Shown: positions 52,658 through 61,055, numbered from the stretch's first letter. The stretch is 64,000 nt of DNA from Mesorhizobium shangrilense (GCF_040537815.1 NZ_JBEWSZ010000001.1:62001-126000), one strand, 5' to 3'. Notes: a model not told the origin generated them from the sequence alone. Numbers and translations are program-made.

Positions 52658-52963
52658 CTATTTCAGCATATGGCGGCCCTGCTTGGGCATGCGGATCTGC
52701 ACCGTCCGCGGCTCCAGCACCATGGCTTCGCCACTCGGTACCAGAATGCCGCTGACCCTGGCAAAGCCGGCGAAGGCCTTCATGGCATCGGACGCCGAGA
52801 TCTGCGCGGCTATTGCCGCGCTGCAGGCGTTGAGCGCGGTGCGGTAGACATGGCCGCGGCGCTCGATCGGCCAGCGCTGCAGGAAATCGGCGGCATGATT
52901 GACGTTTTCGATGTCTTCGGTCTGCCCGTCCAGGCAAACCCTGACCGTAAGGCTGGTTTTCAT
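52658..52963 (-). CDS. DUF982 domain protein
   Basis: A 101-residue DUF982 protein, a family found mainly in rhizobia: TVRVCLDGQTEDIENVNHAA followed by LQRWPIERRGHVYRTALNAC and the helix DAMKAFAGFARVSG. Function unknown. The start at 52963 (MKTSL) fits the domain. A second DUF982 gene lies 117 bp upstream on the same strand. Confidence 0.8.
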   Translation of the reverse strand: MKTSLTVRVCLDGQTEDIENVNHAADFLQRWPIERRGHVYRTALNACSAAIAAQISASDAMKAFAGFARVSGILVPSGEAMVLEPRTVQIRMPKQGRHMLK

Positions 52964-53080
52964 CGTACCCAAAGCATTCTTCTCCCTTGTTGTTATGCAA
53001 ACCCTCACGCCGGTCAACGCGCGACGGGGCCGGGTGGTTGCATCACATTTTCAGCCGGTTTGCCGGTCGGGTTGCCCGTC

Positions 53081-53359
53081 TCAGGGGCTGACAGCGTCGA
53101 GCCATTCATTGGCACGCGACCTTGGTTTCCTGATCAGCAGGCCCTGTTCGCTCGCGGCCCTGGTCAGCGCATCGAAAGCCGGGCGCTGGCTGCAGGTACC
53201 GTCGACGGCAAGCGCCACGAGCCGCGCGGCGGCCTGGTAGCTCAGCTTGGTCTTGTCCGGCCATTGCTGGCCGAGTGCCGTGGCAGCCTCGGCCACGGAG
53301 CCGACCAGCATGGTCTTGTTGTCGCAGAATCGCAGCGTAACCGGATGGAATGTCGTCAT
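53081..53359 (-). CDS. DUF982 domain protein
   Basis: A 92-residue paralogue of the preceding gene, with AEAATALGQQWPDKTKLSYQ and AFDALTRAASEQG. GGAGG 9 nt before the ATG fixes the start. The two DUF982 genes differ in sequence, so the duplication is old. Function unknown. Confidence 0.8.
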   Translation of the reverse strand: MTTFHPVTLRFCDNKTMLVGSVAEAATALGQQWPDKTKLSYQAAARLVALAVDGTCSQRPAFDALTRAASEQGLLIRKPRSRANEWLDAVSP

Positions 53360-53565
53360 CGTGGGAAGCCTCCTCTCATGGCGCGGCGCGCGCGCCGACG
53401 GGCACGCGGGACACGCTCCAACATCTTGAATTCATGCACAAACCTGTCCGCCAATCCCTCGCGGGCATCAGGCTCATGCCTTCGACGCGACACAACGTCG
53501 AAATGCGGCGGTGGTTCCATCAGCCAACGCTTGAATCCCGTCGGTGCGGCGCGGGAGGCGCTGCG

Positions 53566-54330
53566 ATGAGCGAGCGGCCCTTCATGCAGCTCTATGTCTC
53601 CGATTTCGTCGGCGACACCTTGCAACTCTCCACCGAACAGATCGGCGCCTACATGCTGATGCTGATGGCGATGTGGAACGCCGGCGGCACGCTGCCCGAC
53701 GACGACGTGAAGCTGTCGCGCGTGGTGCGCATGTCCGTGAAGAAATGGCGGGCGATCAGCGCCGATCTCCTGACCTTCTTCGAGCGCGCCAGTGGCGAGA
53801 TCAGCCACAAGCGGCTGACGAAGGAGCTGCGCAAAAGCCTGGTGAAAAGCGAGGCGAGGGCCGCCGCCGGAGCGCTGGGCGGTGCCGCCAAGGTCTTGAA
53901 AACACGGGAGTCTGGGCTGGCAAACGACAGCCGTTTGCCAGAGCATCTTCCAGAGTCCAGAAACCAGAAGGAAAAAGTTTTCAGCGAAAACCCCAGCGAA
54001 AACGCAAAGCGTTTTTCGCGGAGCCAACTCCCCGAAAACGCGCAGCGTTTTTCGGGCTCATCCAGCGAAAATGCGGAGCATTTTTCCGGCAAAAAGTCTC
54101 CGGCTTTTGCTGAGCACCGCCCCCCTGAAAACGCGCAGCGTTTTTGGGGTTCGTCAAACTCCCAGCCCAGACCCAAGAAACCGCCCGGCTGGCATCAGCC
54201 GAAAACCCACACGGACGCCGCCAACACCATCATCGAGGAGATCCTGACCCATGACCGCAGCCGAATTGCAGCAGGCGACGAAGGCGCTGGCCGCGATGTT
54301 CTCATGCTTCCCGCAATCCGCGCTCGCTGA
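53566..54330 (+). CDS. DUF1376 protein with palindrome-encoded repeats
   Basis: A 254-residue protein. Residues 1-105 form the DUF1376 domain of phage replication-type proteins (FMQLYVSDFVGDTLQLSTEQ, GAYMLMLMAMWNAGGTLPDD). Residues about 140-195 are repeats of an ENAQRFSGSS-like unit encoded by DNA palindromes (see repeat entry). The last 27 codons overlap the next gene in another frame. GGGAGG 7 nt before ATG 53566. The repeats look inserted into a linker and are probably tolerated rather than functional. Confidence 0.8.
   Translation: MSERPFMQLYVSDFVGDTLQLSTEQIGAYMLMLMAMWNAGGTLPDDDVKLSRVVRMSVKKWRAISADLLTFFERASGEISHKRLTKELRKSLVKSEARAAAGALGGAAKVLKTRESGLANDSRLPEHLPESRNQKEKVFSENPSENAKRFSRSQLPENAQRFSGSSSENAEHFSGKKSPAFAEHRPPENAQRFWGSSNSQPRPKKPPGWHQPKTHTDAANTIIEEILTHDRSRIAAGDEGAGRDVLMLPAIRAR
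53996..54149. repeat. Four palindromes inside a coding sequence
   Basis: GAAAACGC-N3-GCGTTTTT-type hairpins occur at about 53996, 54031, 54065 and 54122; the first three are about 35 bp apart. The third reads GAAAATGC/GCATTTTT, where a C to T change in one arm is matched by G to A in the other. The flanks (GCG..CGC, CCC..GGG) also pair and differ between copies. Confidence 0.8.
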
Positions 54331-54550
54331 CGTGGAGATGCAGATGCGCGGCTACCTGGCCTCGGTGCAGGATGCCGATCTTGCCGATTTGCAATCAGCC
54401 ATCCAGCGCTTCATGCGCGGCGAGGTGAAAGCCGGCAACGCCCAGTTCTGCCCCTCCAGCGCGCAGCTCTGCATCGAGGTGCGCGAGCGCCGGACGATAC
54501 GCGAGTTGCTGGCGAGACGCGCGGCGGGGGTGAAGCTGGGCAAGGTGTGA
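54251..54550 (+). CDS. Hypothetical phage-type protein
   Basis: A 99-residue protein (TKALAAMFSCFPQSALADVE, LADLQSAIQRFMRGEVK, FCPSSAQLCIEVRERR), likely helical. GAGGAG 9 nt upstream of ATG 54251 lies within the DUF1376 gene, whose end overlaps by 80 bp, so the two are probably coupled. It resembles small replication-module proteins by position only. Function unknown. Confidence 0.65.
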   Translation: MTAAELQQATKALAAMFSCFPQSALADVEMQMRGYLASVQDADLADLQSAIQRFMRGEVKAGNAQFCPSSAQLCIEVRERRTIRELLARRAAGVKLGKV

Positions 54551-54636
54551 CGATCCCGTCGATAGGCTGGCGGGACAGCGCCCCCCTCTGGCCTGCCGGT
54601 CCGGCCCTTCGCTGTCGCTTCGGGCGTTCGTCGTTC

Positions 54637-54792
54637 GGAAAGCCAAGCAATTGGCTTTCCGTCCGCTGCGCGGACCTCTCCTTATCCCCCACACGGGGGG
54701 AGATCGGATTTCCTCGCGGCCTTCGCCAATTGTCATCGCCGCTAGAAAGGCGCTGAGGCCGACGCGCAAATCTCCCCCCTCGTGGGGGAGAT
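54637..54792. repeat. Palindromic mosaic element
   Basis: The 315-bp gap holds three dyads: GGAAAGCCAA/TTGGCTTTCC (54637-54660), ATCCCCC/GGGGGGAGAT (about 54685-54704) and ATCTCCCCC/GGGGGAGAT (54770-54792). It is of the same general class as the element near 52.4 kb but differs in sequence. No gene in the gap. Confidence 0.6.
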
Positions 54793-54865
54793 GCCCGGTA
54801 GGGCAGAGGGGGGCGCGAAGGATCGCCAGCCTCCCAACAAATCAATCCCAACCCAGGAGCCACCC

Positions 54866-55471
54866 ATGAGCAAGAAAACCGCCAAAGCCTCCAAGCCGCC
54901 GGCACCAAAGCTGCCGAAGGGAGAGGCCGAGCAGGTGCGCATACGCCGCGAGATCGGCCATGATTTCGCGCTGAGGGACGACGCCCATGGCCGCAAGCGC
55001 CTGGTCGCCGGCACGCAGGAAGCGCGGCGTGTCTACGAGGTGTCGAATGACGGCCACACCGCCACCGGCGGCATCGTGCGGGTGCGCAATGTCGACCCGC
55101 TCATGGGCATCACCTCGCTGTCATGCCAGCAGCGGGAAGCCGGCCAGCGCTACCGCGGGGATTTCCAGTGCAGCCAGCAGGCGAGCGTGAAGCCGATGCG
55201 CTGGTCGGAACGCGTCGACGGTGGCCGCCAGGGCGGCGGCATCGCCGACAGCGTGCTCGACGCCGGCCGCGCCCACGCCGCCGCCACCAGAGCGCTCGCC
55301 CACTGGGAGGTGGCCACCGTGGTGCAAGCCGTCTGCTGCGCCGGCGGTTCGATCAAAAGCCTGGCCGAACAGACCGGCGAGGGCAGGGATGTGATGACGA
55401 AGCTGCTGAAAGTCGGGCTGGATCTTCTGGCTGTGCACTACGGGATGATGCTGGGGAGGAAGGTGGGGTGA
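54866..55471 (+). CDS. DUF6456-like regulator
   Basis: A 201-residue protein. The C-terminal half (EAGQRYRGDFQCSQQASVKP, SVLDAGRAHAAATRAL, AVCCAGGSIKSLAEQTG, KLLKVGLDLLAVHYG) follows the DUF6456 pattern seen in rhizobial helix-turn-helix proteins. The N-terminus is basic and Pro-rich, without a clear HTH. AGGAG precedes ATG 54866. Probably DNA-binding. Confidence 0.7.
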   Translation: MSKKTAKASKPPAPKLPKGEAEQVRIRREIGHDFALRDDAHGRKRLVAGTQEARRVYEVSNDGHTATGGIVRVRNVDPLMGITSLSCQQREAGQRYRGDFQCSQQASVKPMRWSERVDGGRQGGGIADSVLDAGRAHAAATRALAHWEVATVVQAVCCAGGSIKSLAEQTGEGRDVMTKLLKVGLDLLAVHYGMMLGRKVG

Positions 55472-55599
55472 GGGGGCAACCCTGTGTTTGGCCGCGCAGA
55501 GACCGCTTTCTAGTCTGGCAGGCCCCAGTTGCGAGCTGGGTCGTTGCGCCGGTTCGGGCCTTCGTCATAAGTGGTTTCAACGCGCCCGTCCTGACCATA

Positions 55600-55890
55600 C
55601 TAGACAATACTGCGCACGCGCCTGCCTTTGCCGGAATTCGTGTCTTGGAATGTTTGCTCGCGACGCCACGACGTTCCATCAAACTCGAAGCTGCTGTTCT
55701 CTCGAAACCATGCCGAGGCTGCCTTGGAGAAGGGTGGATATGGACATTGGTCGGCGTGTCGGCGCCACGCTTCATCGAGATCAACAGGCGGTCGAGCCAG
55801 TCGCTCCGTTCTTCTTGCCGCAGCCTTCGCTTTCATAGTTTCGGAGCGCTTGCGATTGGCTGCCGCGCGCTTCTCAACTTCGGCTAACAT
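55600..55890 (-). CDS. Hypothetical basic protein
   Basis: A 96-residue protein with an Ala/Lys/Arg-rich helical start (EKRAAANRKRSETMKAKAAA) and a more conserved-looking middle (PVDLDEAWRRHADQCPYPPF, ASAWFRENSSF). A G-rich site lies about 8 nt upstream. No domain recognised. It is at the right edge of the phage-like island. Confidence 0.5.
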   Translation of the reverse strand: MLAEVEKRAAANRKRSETMKAKAAARRTERLARPPVDLDEAWRRHADQCPYPPFSKAASAWFRENSSFEFDGTSWRREQTFQDTNSGKGRRVRSIV

Positions 55891-56001
55891 ATCGGCCCAC
55901 CCCTCTCGTTCGGTGAAATTACATCATTCGTGTTGACCGGTATGCGGTGCTGGCCTTGGGACGATGTGGTTGGTCAAGGGGCCGTCTTGTTCCCGGCCAT
56001 G

Positions 56002-56033
56002 AAAAAAGCCCGCCACCTTTCGGCAGCGGGCTT
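56002..56033 (-). terminator. Intrinsic terminator of the porin gene
   Basis: On the minus strand AAGCCCGC (56026-56033) pairs with GCGGGCTT (56006-56013) and is followed by TTTTTT. It lies 27 nt after the porin stop. Confidence 0.8.
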
Positions 56034-56059
56034 CCGTTGGCGGCGATGCCGCCGAAGGC

Positions 56060-56743
56060 TTAGAACTTGTAGTTCATGCCGAAGCGCACCGTGTTGACGG
56101 AGCGGTCGACCTTCATGCGGTATCCGTCTTCGTTCATCGACGTCACGTCGCCGAAATCGGCGTAAAGATATTCCGCCTTGACTGTCCACTGGTCGTTGAG
56201 CGCGTATTCGGCGCCCGCACCGATGGTCCAGCCAGCCTTGGTGCCGCCGAAATCCGGCCAGCTGTCCGTCGGATCGCCATCCTCGGTCCACTGGTGCTTG
56301 AAGTGGGCCACAGCGAGACCGCCGGTGATGTAAGGCATGAACCGATCGAACGCATAGCCGGCGCGCGCGCGCACGGTGCCGAACATATCCATGTTGTTCT
56401 CAAGGCTCACATCCCCGGAATCCGGTGCATCGAAGCTGCGCTTGTTCGACGTGTAGGCCAGGTCGGCTTCGATGCCGAGCACGATGTTGTTGGCCAACTG
56501 CTGATTGTAGCCGATGACTGCGCCGACGAGCAGGCCGTCGGACCCTGCGCCGTAGGTGTCGCCACCCCAATCGTCGTCGACATCGTGCCAATCGCTCTTC
56601 AGCTGTGACCAGCCTATGTTTCCGCCGACATAGACGCCAGACCAATTATACGCCGCCGCGCCCGACTCGATAACAACATCAGCCGCGGATGCAGCAGAGG
56701 CGAGAGAAAGAACGCATGCGGTGGCAAGTAGAAATTTCATCAT
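56060..56743 (-). CDS. Outer-membrane beta-barrel protein, Omp25/31-like
   Basis: A 227-residue eight-strand outer-membrane protein. Signal peptide (LLATACVLSLASAASA), then YNWSGVYVGGNIGWSQ, the standard opening of rhizobial/Brucella Omp25/31 proteins, alternating amphipathic strands (GTVRARAGYAFDRFMPYITG) and a C-terminal strand ending NYKF with the required final Phe. It is followed by its own terminator. Start at 56743 or the next ATG three bases on. Confidence 0.92.
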   Translation of the reverse strand: MMKFLLATACVLSLASAASAADVVIESGAAAYNWSGVYVGGNIGWSQLKSDWHDVDDDWGGDTYGAGSDGLLVGAVIGYNQQLANNIVLGIEADLAYTSNKRSFDAPDSGDVSLENNMDMFGTVRARAGYAFDRFMPYITGGLAVAHFKHQWTEDGDPTDSWPDFGGTKAGWTIGAGAEYALNDQWTVKAEYLYADFGDVTSMNEDGYRMKVDRSVNTVRFGMNYKF

Positions 56744-56970
56744 AAAGGCAAGCTCCCCGTTACGGGTGCCTGCCTAGCAAAATCCTGGCTAAAGGAAACC
56801 TAAAGAAGATTGCTTGATCCAAAATCGATGCGACTGTTGCATTTGTGTAACATTTTCGTGATCGCTACTATTCCAGACTGCAAAACTGCAGGAGAACAGG
56901 CCGGTCATGCCTTGTAATCCGTGGTATTGACGGCCGTGCCTGGCCCTTCCAACCGTTTGGTCCGTAACCT

Positions 56971-57807
56971 ATGCGGGTGGTGCGCCACCCTGTTTCCTCA
57001 GCTTTCGAAAGAGATGGTCTCCGGAACCTCACGGCCACAGGAGCTGAGGCCCACGCCTGCCCTGGAAAGCACGCACCGGCGCGTGTATGGATCGGCCATG
57101 AAAGCGAGTTTGGGTGCGAGGCGGTTTCGGGCGGTGGCGGTCGAGGAGCCGAGCCGGTAGGTTTTTGGGGGCAGGCGACCGTCAACATCTTCGAGGGCGA
57201 CACCCAGATTGGCGCTTACGCTCGCAATTATCCGAGCTTTGGCGAGGAGACCTTCGAGCCGTTCGAACTGGATGGCGCCTGGTATGCGCTCTATTCCAGC
57301 GACTATACGGCCACTCGCGTGATGAGCCTGCCGGATTGCAGGGATATTGGTGGCGAAGAGCCGGCCTCCGACGGCTTCTGTCCCGTCGAACTTTACGTGC
57401 CGCGCTATCGCAAGGTGACACGGACGGACAGGGCGAGCGGCGAGGAGAGGGTGGACTGGCGGTTTGAAGACAGGGCCGAGACGTTCACCGTGCCGGAGGA
57501 CAACGCCTATTCCTATGGATGGACGATCGGCCCATGGCTATCGCTGACCACCGGTTTCGTCGCCGGCTGCATCTGGGGTGACGATTCAACCTGGAAAGTT
57601 CAGCTGTTCGATCTGTCGGAGGCGGCAAAGGGAAAGATCGTCCGTACAGGGCGCTTCGGCCATATCGAACTTGCCGATGGCCTGTCACTTGCCGAGTCCA
57701 TCCGGCTTGATCGCAGTGCATTGGGACTGGAGCTTCGTGCAACCGTCATTCGGCGTGAGCGCCGCGATGTCGCCACCGGCAGGCTCATTGATCCATATGA
57801 CGAGTGA
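56971..57807 (+). CDS. Hypothetical protein with uncertain 5' end
   Basis: The convincing part begins near 57160 (GFWGQATVNIFEGDTQIGAY, ELDGAWYALYSSDYTATRVM, CRDIGGEEPASDGFCPVELY) and runs to 57807; it is a soluble, Trp/Tyr-rich protein with four cysteines. The ATG at 56971 adds about 63 residues that look non-coding (RVVRHPVSSAFERDGLRNL). No other ATG, GTG or TTG lies in frame between, and the codon before GFWG is GTA, so the true start may be mutated or the N-terminus extended. Function unknown. Confidence 0.55.
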   Translation: MRVVRHPVSSAFERDGLRNLTATGAEAHACPGKHAPARVWIGHESEFGCEAVSGGGGRGAEPVGFWGQATVNIFEGDTQIGAYARNYPSFGEETFEPFELDGAWYALYSSDYTATRVMSLPDCRDIGGEEPASDGFCPVELYVPRYRKVTRTDRASGEERVDWRFEDRAETFTVPEDNAYSYGWTIGPWLSLTTGFVAGCIWGDDSTWKVQLFDLSEAAKGKIVRTGRFGHIELADGLSLAESIRLDRSALGLELRATVIRRERRDVATGRLIDPYDE

Positions 57808-57974
57808 GGATGCAACCCAAAGGCATGGGTTTCGGCCAGTCTTTCGTCGCTCGCACGCAGGCCGACATATTGGAGTTTTGAGGCGCTGCCGGCTGCGTGG
57901 AGAACAACGCCCTTTACCAGGCCGAAAAGCGGCCCAGCCGGTTTGCGCCAGCCAGACCGCCTTCCCACCCCGGC

Positions 57975-58289
57975 TCAGCCGCAGACGCGGACTTCTTCGA
58001 CCACGCGGTGGTGGTGGCGCCAGTGCACGACCTGCTCGATACGGCAATTGTGGCGGTGGTGGCGGCGATAGCCGTTGTCGTAGCCGCCATACTGGGCGTT
58101 GTCGTCATATTGGGCGTTGTCATCGTAGTGATGGCGATGCCGGTGGTAATACTGGTCACCGTTGTCGTAATTGTTCTGGTCGACATAGGCTCCGTCGGGG
58201 CTGAGGATAATGCTCGCGGCACTGGCCGGGGCGATCATTGCGGTGGCCGAAGCAACGGCCATCAGGGATGCAATCAAAAGGGTCTTCAT
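57975..58289 (-). CDS. Small secreted His/Tyr-rich protein
   Basis: A 104-residue exported protein: signal peptide to ASAAS, then a short acidic part and a His-, Tyr- and Asp-rich domain with the tandem YDDNAQ unit and RHRHHYDD, RRHHRHNCR, HWRHHHR clusters. Two cysteines lie near the end (HNCRIEQ, VRVCG). AGGAGG before the ATG is strong. The composition suggests metal binding in the periplasm (inference). Confidence 0.75.
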   Translation of the reverse strand: MKTLLIASLMAVASATAMIAPASAASIILSPDGAYVDQNNYDNGDQYYHRHRHHYDDNAQYDDNAQYGGYDNGYRRHHRHNCRIEQVVHWRHHHRVVEEVRVCG

Positions 58290-58451
58290 AGTTTCGTCCT
58301 CCTTTAGCGGTTATGCATATAAAGTTTTGAGACGGCATGTCGTTCCCATACAAATCGGTAAGATTTGTTCGCGGCATCGTAAGAAAGACGTGAAGACGGG
58401 GTTGGCAGCTCGCCGCCGCAGGGCGGTGCGGCTTCGACAGAGCCGGGGCAT

Positions 58452-58555
58452 GGAACCAAAGCCCCGCGAGGCGGTTGTCTGTCTGATCGGTCACCGGAAA
58501 GTATCGATTGTAGAAGAGCCCGCGTCCTTGTCCCCCTCGGATAGCGGGCTTTTTT
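58452..58555 (+). ncRNA. Candidate small RNA with stress-type promoter and terminator
   Basis: GGAAC (58452-58456), 16 bp and GGTT (58473-58476) resemble an EcfG promoter. About 40 nt downstream an intrinsic terminator forms: GCCCGC (58518-58523), a 20-nt C-rich loop (with TCCCCCTC) and GCGGGC (58544-58549) followed by TTTTTT. No open frame fits, and no gene on this strand ends nearby. Together they imply an RNA of about 74 nt. Nothing else is seen in 58290-58685 apart from a CGGGGC/GCCCCG hairpin at 58444-58466. Confidence 0.35.
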
Positions 58556-58685
58556 GCGCCCCTATGTCAAAGTGAATAGACGGCGTGCCGGAATGCCTGC
58601 TTAATGTTGGCATCACCGGATCTAGCTCGCGGCGGCCGGTGCTTGGGAGCGCAGATCGTACTCTTGCCCTGTTACGAGGCGTGAG

Positions 58686-58916
58686 ATGGTCAATCCACAT
58701 TTCCAGCAATGCGTGCTTTACCCCTGCGACCTGGCGATGCTCCAGCGCGTGTTCAATCAAGTCTGCGCCGCTGGCGGCCACGATGCGGCGTCGCCGGAAG
58801 CGGAGATACTGGCTGCGGCGCTGCTCGGCCTGTTCCAGAACGGCATGACGAATGAAGCAGCGCTGCTGGCCGAAATGCGATCGCGCCAGCAGGTCTATCT
58901 TCTGCGTACCGGCTGA
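58686..58916 (+). CDS. Small hypothetical protein
   Basis: A 76-residue helical protein (LAMLQRVFNQVCAAGGHDAA, AEILAAALLGLFQNGMTNEA, LLAEM). GAGG lies just before the ATG. Small rhizobial proteins of this form occur, but I cannot name a family. Function unknown. Confidence 0.65.
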   Translation: MVNPHFQQCVLYPCDLAMLQRVFNQVCAAGGHDAASPEAEILAAALLGLFQNGMTNEAALLAEMRSRQQVYLLRTG

Positions 58917-58962
58917 CAGCGGCTCCGGCGTGGTAGCAGGCCGTATGCGGGCGGCCCGGTGG

Positions 58963-59184
58963 TCAGGCCTTCTTCACAAACTCGGTCTTCAGCACCAGGC
59001 CCTTGACCTGTTTGGTGTTGCATTCGATCTCGCCGGGATTGCCGTTGAGGCGGATGTTCTTCACCATCGTGCCGCGCTTGATCGTCTCCGACGTGCCCTT
59101 GACCTTGAGGTCCTTGATCAGGGTGACGCTGTCGCCGTCATTCAACTGGGCGCCGTTGCTGTCTCTCACGATCGTGTCGGTCAT
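58963..59184 (-). CDS. yjdM: PhnA/YjdM-domain protein
   Basis: A 73-residue protein equal to the C-terminal PhnA domain: VRDSNGAQLNDGDSVTLIKD, LKVKGTSETIKRGTMVKNIR, ending GLVLKTEFVKKA. The N-terminal zinc ribbon of the longer form is absent, as in many alphaproteobacteria. Despite the old name it is not required for phosphonate use; the role is unclear. Confidence 0.88.
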   Translation of the reverse strand: MTDTIVRDSNGAQLNDGDSVTLIKDLKVKGTSETIKRGTMVKNIRLNGNPGEIECNTKQVKGLVLKTEFVKKA

Positions 59185-59360
59185 GTCCGGTCTTTCCAAC
59201 TGAGGGCGTCTGTTCTGGCCGCCGCAATGCCGGCCGCCGATCTTCGGCGCTTGTAGAAATCCCCAGCCTGTTCGTCCAGCGCATTGACGAACACCCTGCC
59301 GCCAGCCATCGCTTTTGGTGGCTTGCAAGGTGCCGGGGCGGTTGAGAGAAGGTTTTTGGG

Positions 59361-59723
59361 ATGCGGCGTCGGTGCATGGTTCTGTCGTCTGCCCTGGTTG
59401 TGGCCCTGCCCAGCGTGGCACCCGCCGTCGCCGCGCCGGATCAGGCCTATACTCTCATCAAGTCCGGCGATTTCTGGGGCATGTGCCATGACCGCGAGCT
59501 GGACATCTGCAAGGAGCGTGACTGCACCAACTATCTGCTTGGTCAGATCGACGCCGCCGTGACGCTGGCCGCCCGGCAGGGGCCAAAGCTGTGCATGGAT
59601 TTCGGCGAGCGCATACCGACCCTGATCGACCAGGTGCTGGACCACGTCCCCGCCGACATGCCCGACGACCAGGAGATCACCCCCGCCATCCAGGCGGCTA
59701 TCCTCAAGGCGCTGACGTGCTGA
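59361..59723 (+). CDS. Secreted Rap1a/Tai-like protein, copy A
   Basis: A 120-residue exported protein with four cysteines in the mature part (WGMCHDRELDICKERDCTNY and KLCMDF, plus a final Cys). The order cysteine, YLLGQIDAA, LCMDF and a final ILKALTC resembles Rap1a/Tai-type small periplasmic proteins, some of which are immunity factors. A second protein of the same build lies at 61478-61804. Confidence 0.7.
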   Translation: MRRRCMVLSSALVVALPSVAPAVAAPDQAYTLIKSGDFWGMCHDRELDICKERDCTNYLLGQIDAAVTLAARQGPKLCMDFGERIPTLIDQVLDHVPADMPDDQEITPAIQAAILKALTC

Positions 59724-59813
59724 CGAGGCGGGCGGATTGGCAAGGCGCGGATTGACAGAACCGGCACAAGGCGGCCACGCTGCCGGGAGACAACGGCTTT
59801 CGGGAGGACGATG

Positions 59814-60122
59814 ATGGCCAGTCTTGTGGTGATGTACGGTACGCCAAGCGACGCGGCGGCCTTCGACCGCTACTACCGCGAAACCCATATTCCCATCGCC
59901 AAGGCCATTCCGGGCCTGCGGCGCTATGAGATCAGCCGCGGGCCGGTGGTGACGCCGGCAGGGCCTTCAAAATATCACCTGGTTGCTACCTTGCTGTTCG
60001 ATGACCTGGCCGCCATCCAGGCCGCCTTTGCCAGCGCCGAGGGCCAAAAGGCCGCCGTCGACGTGCAGGTGTTCGCCACGGGCGGCGCGGAGATGTTCAT
60101 TTTCGATAGCGAGGAAGTGTGA
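59814..60122 (+). CDS. EthD-family protein, copy A
   Basis: A 102-residue dimeric alpha-beta-barrel protein: VMYGTPSDAAAFDRYYRETH, IPGLRRYEISRGPV, LLFDDLAAIQAAFASAEGQK. EthD proteins accompany oxidative degradation systems, but many are of unknown role. The second of two ATGs (59814) has GGAGG at the better distance. A paralogue lies at 61809-62120. Confidence 0.85.
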   Translation: MASLVVMYGTPSDAAAFDRYYRETHIPIAKAIPGLRRYEISRGPVVTPAGPSKYHLVATLLFDDLAAIQAAFASAEGQKAAVDVQVFATGGAEMFIFDSEEV

Positions 60123-60183
60123 GGCGTCTCGAACTGCGCCGGCTAGCCGTCCATGGCGTCAGTAATTTCGGGGGCCATGCATC

Positions 60184-60893
60184 ATGACCGGTGTGCCGAC
60201 AGACAGGACGGTGATCGTCGCGGCGACGCCCCGTTCGGGCAGTACGATGCCGGCCAGATGATGGCGAGCACGGGCTGCCTGGGCAAGCCCGACGAGTACT
60301 TCGAGCCCGGCTGGGCGCCAGGCCTGACCCCGGCCGACCGGTGCCGCCTGGTGCTCAACGAGGGGCGCTCGGCCAACGGCGTCGTGTCGATGAAGCTGTT
60401 TCCGCTGCATTTCGACTGGCTGCGCCGGGACGTCCGGCTGAGCGACTGGTTCCCCGATCCAGTGTGGGTGCATCTGCGCCGCCGCGACCTGCTGGGGCAG
60501 GCGATCTCGCTGGCCATCGCCATGCAGGACAGAGCCTGGAATTCCGACAACAAGGCGGTCGGGACCGCCGTCTATTCACGCGAAGGCATAGAACAGGCGC
60601 TCCAGCAACTGGTGGAGCCGCGCTGGCCGGTCTTCTTCGCGCGCCACGGGATCGAGCCGCTGGAACTGATCTATGAGGATCTTGGCGACGCCGGCGACGC
60701 GTGCCGGATGATTGCCGACAGGCTGGGCCTGACATTGACGGCGATGCCGGCGCCGCCGGTGCTGCTGCGCCGGCGCGGTGCGGTCAACGAAGCGTGGCGC
60801 CGGCGCTTCATTGCCGAGGCCGGCGACCCCGACGATTTCGACGGCCGCCTGCCGAAGGCGCGTCGGCGCTGGCGGTTCTGGCGCCGTCGGTGA
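60184..60893 (+). pseudogene. Stf0-like sulfotransferase, frameshifted
   Basis: From ATG 60184 the frame reads MTGVPTDRTVIVAATPRSGS, the start of a sulfotransferase with the PAPS-binding loop TPRSGS, but stops at 60259-60261. The next frame continues the same protein: MMASTGCLGKPDEYFEPGWA, then SMKLFPLHFDWL, VHLRRRDLLGQAISL (3'-phosphate-binding Arg/Ser), to 60893. One base appears missing near 60251-60257. The family is Stf0-like (trehalose or other sulfotransferases using PAPS). If real, the lesion removes cofactor binding; a sequencing error is possible. Confidence 0.75.
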
Positions 60894-61055
60894 CGCAGCA
60901 CCGCGCCGGCCCTGGCTGGCGGCTGGGCGATGAGGGGCGGTGCCAGCTGGAACAGGATTGCTCGGGTTCACGCATCTGTATTCTAGCGCTGGCTTGACGG
61001 ACCAGTGCTGCCTGCATCACCGTTCGACGGATATTTCGGGTTTTGAAGAATATCG

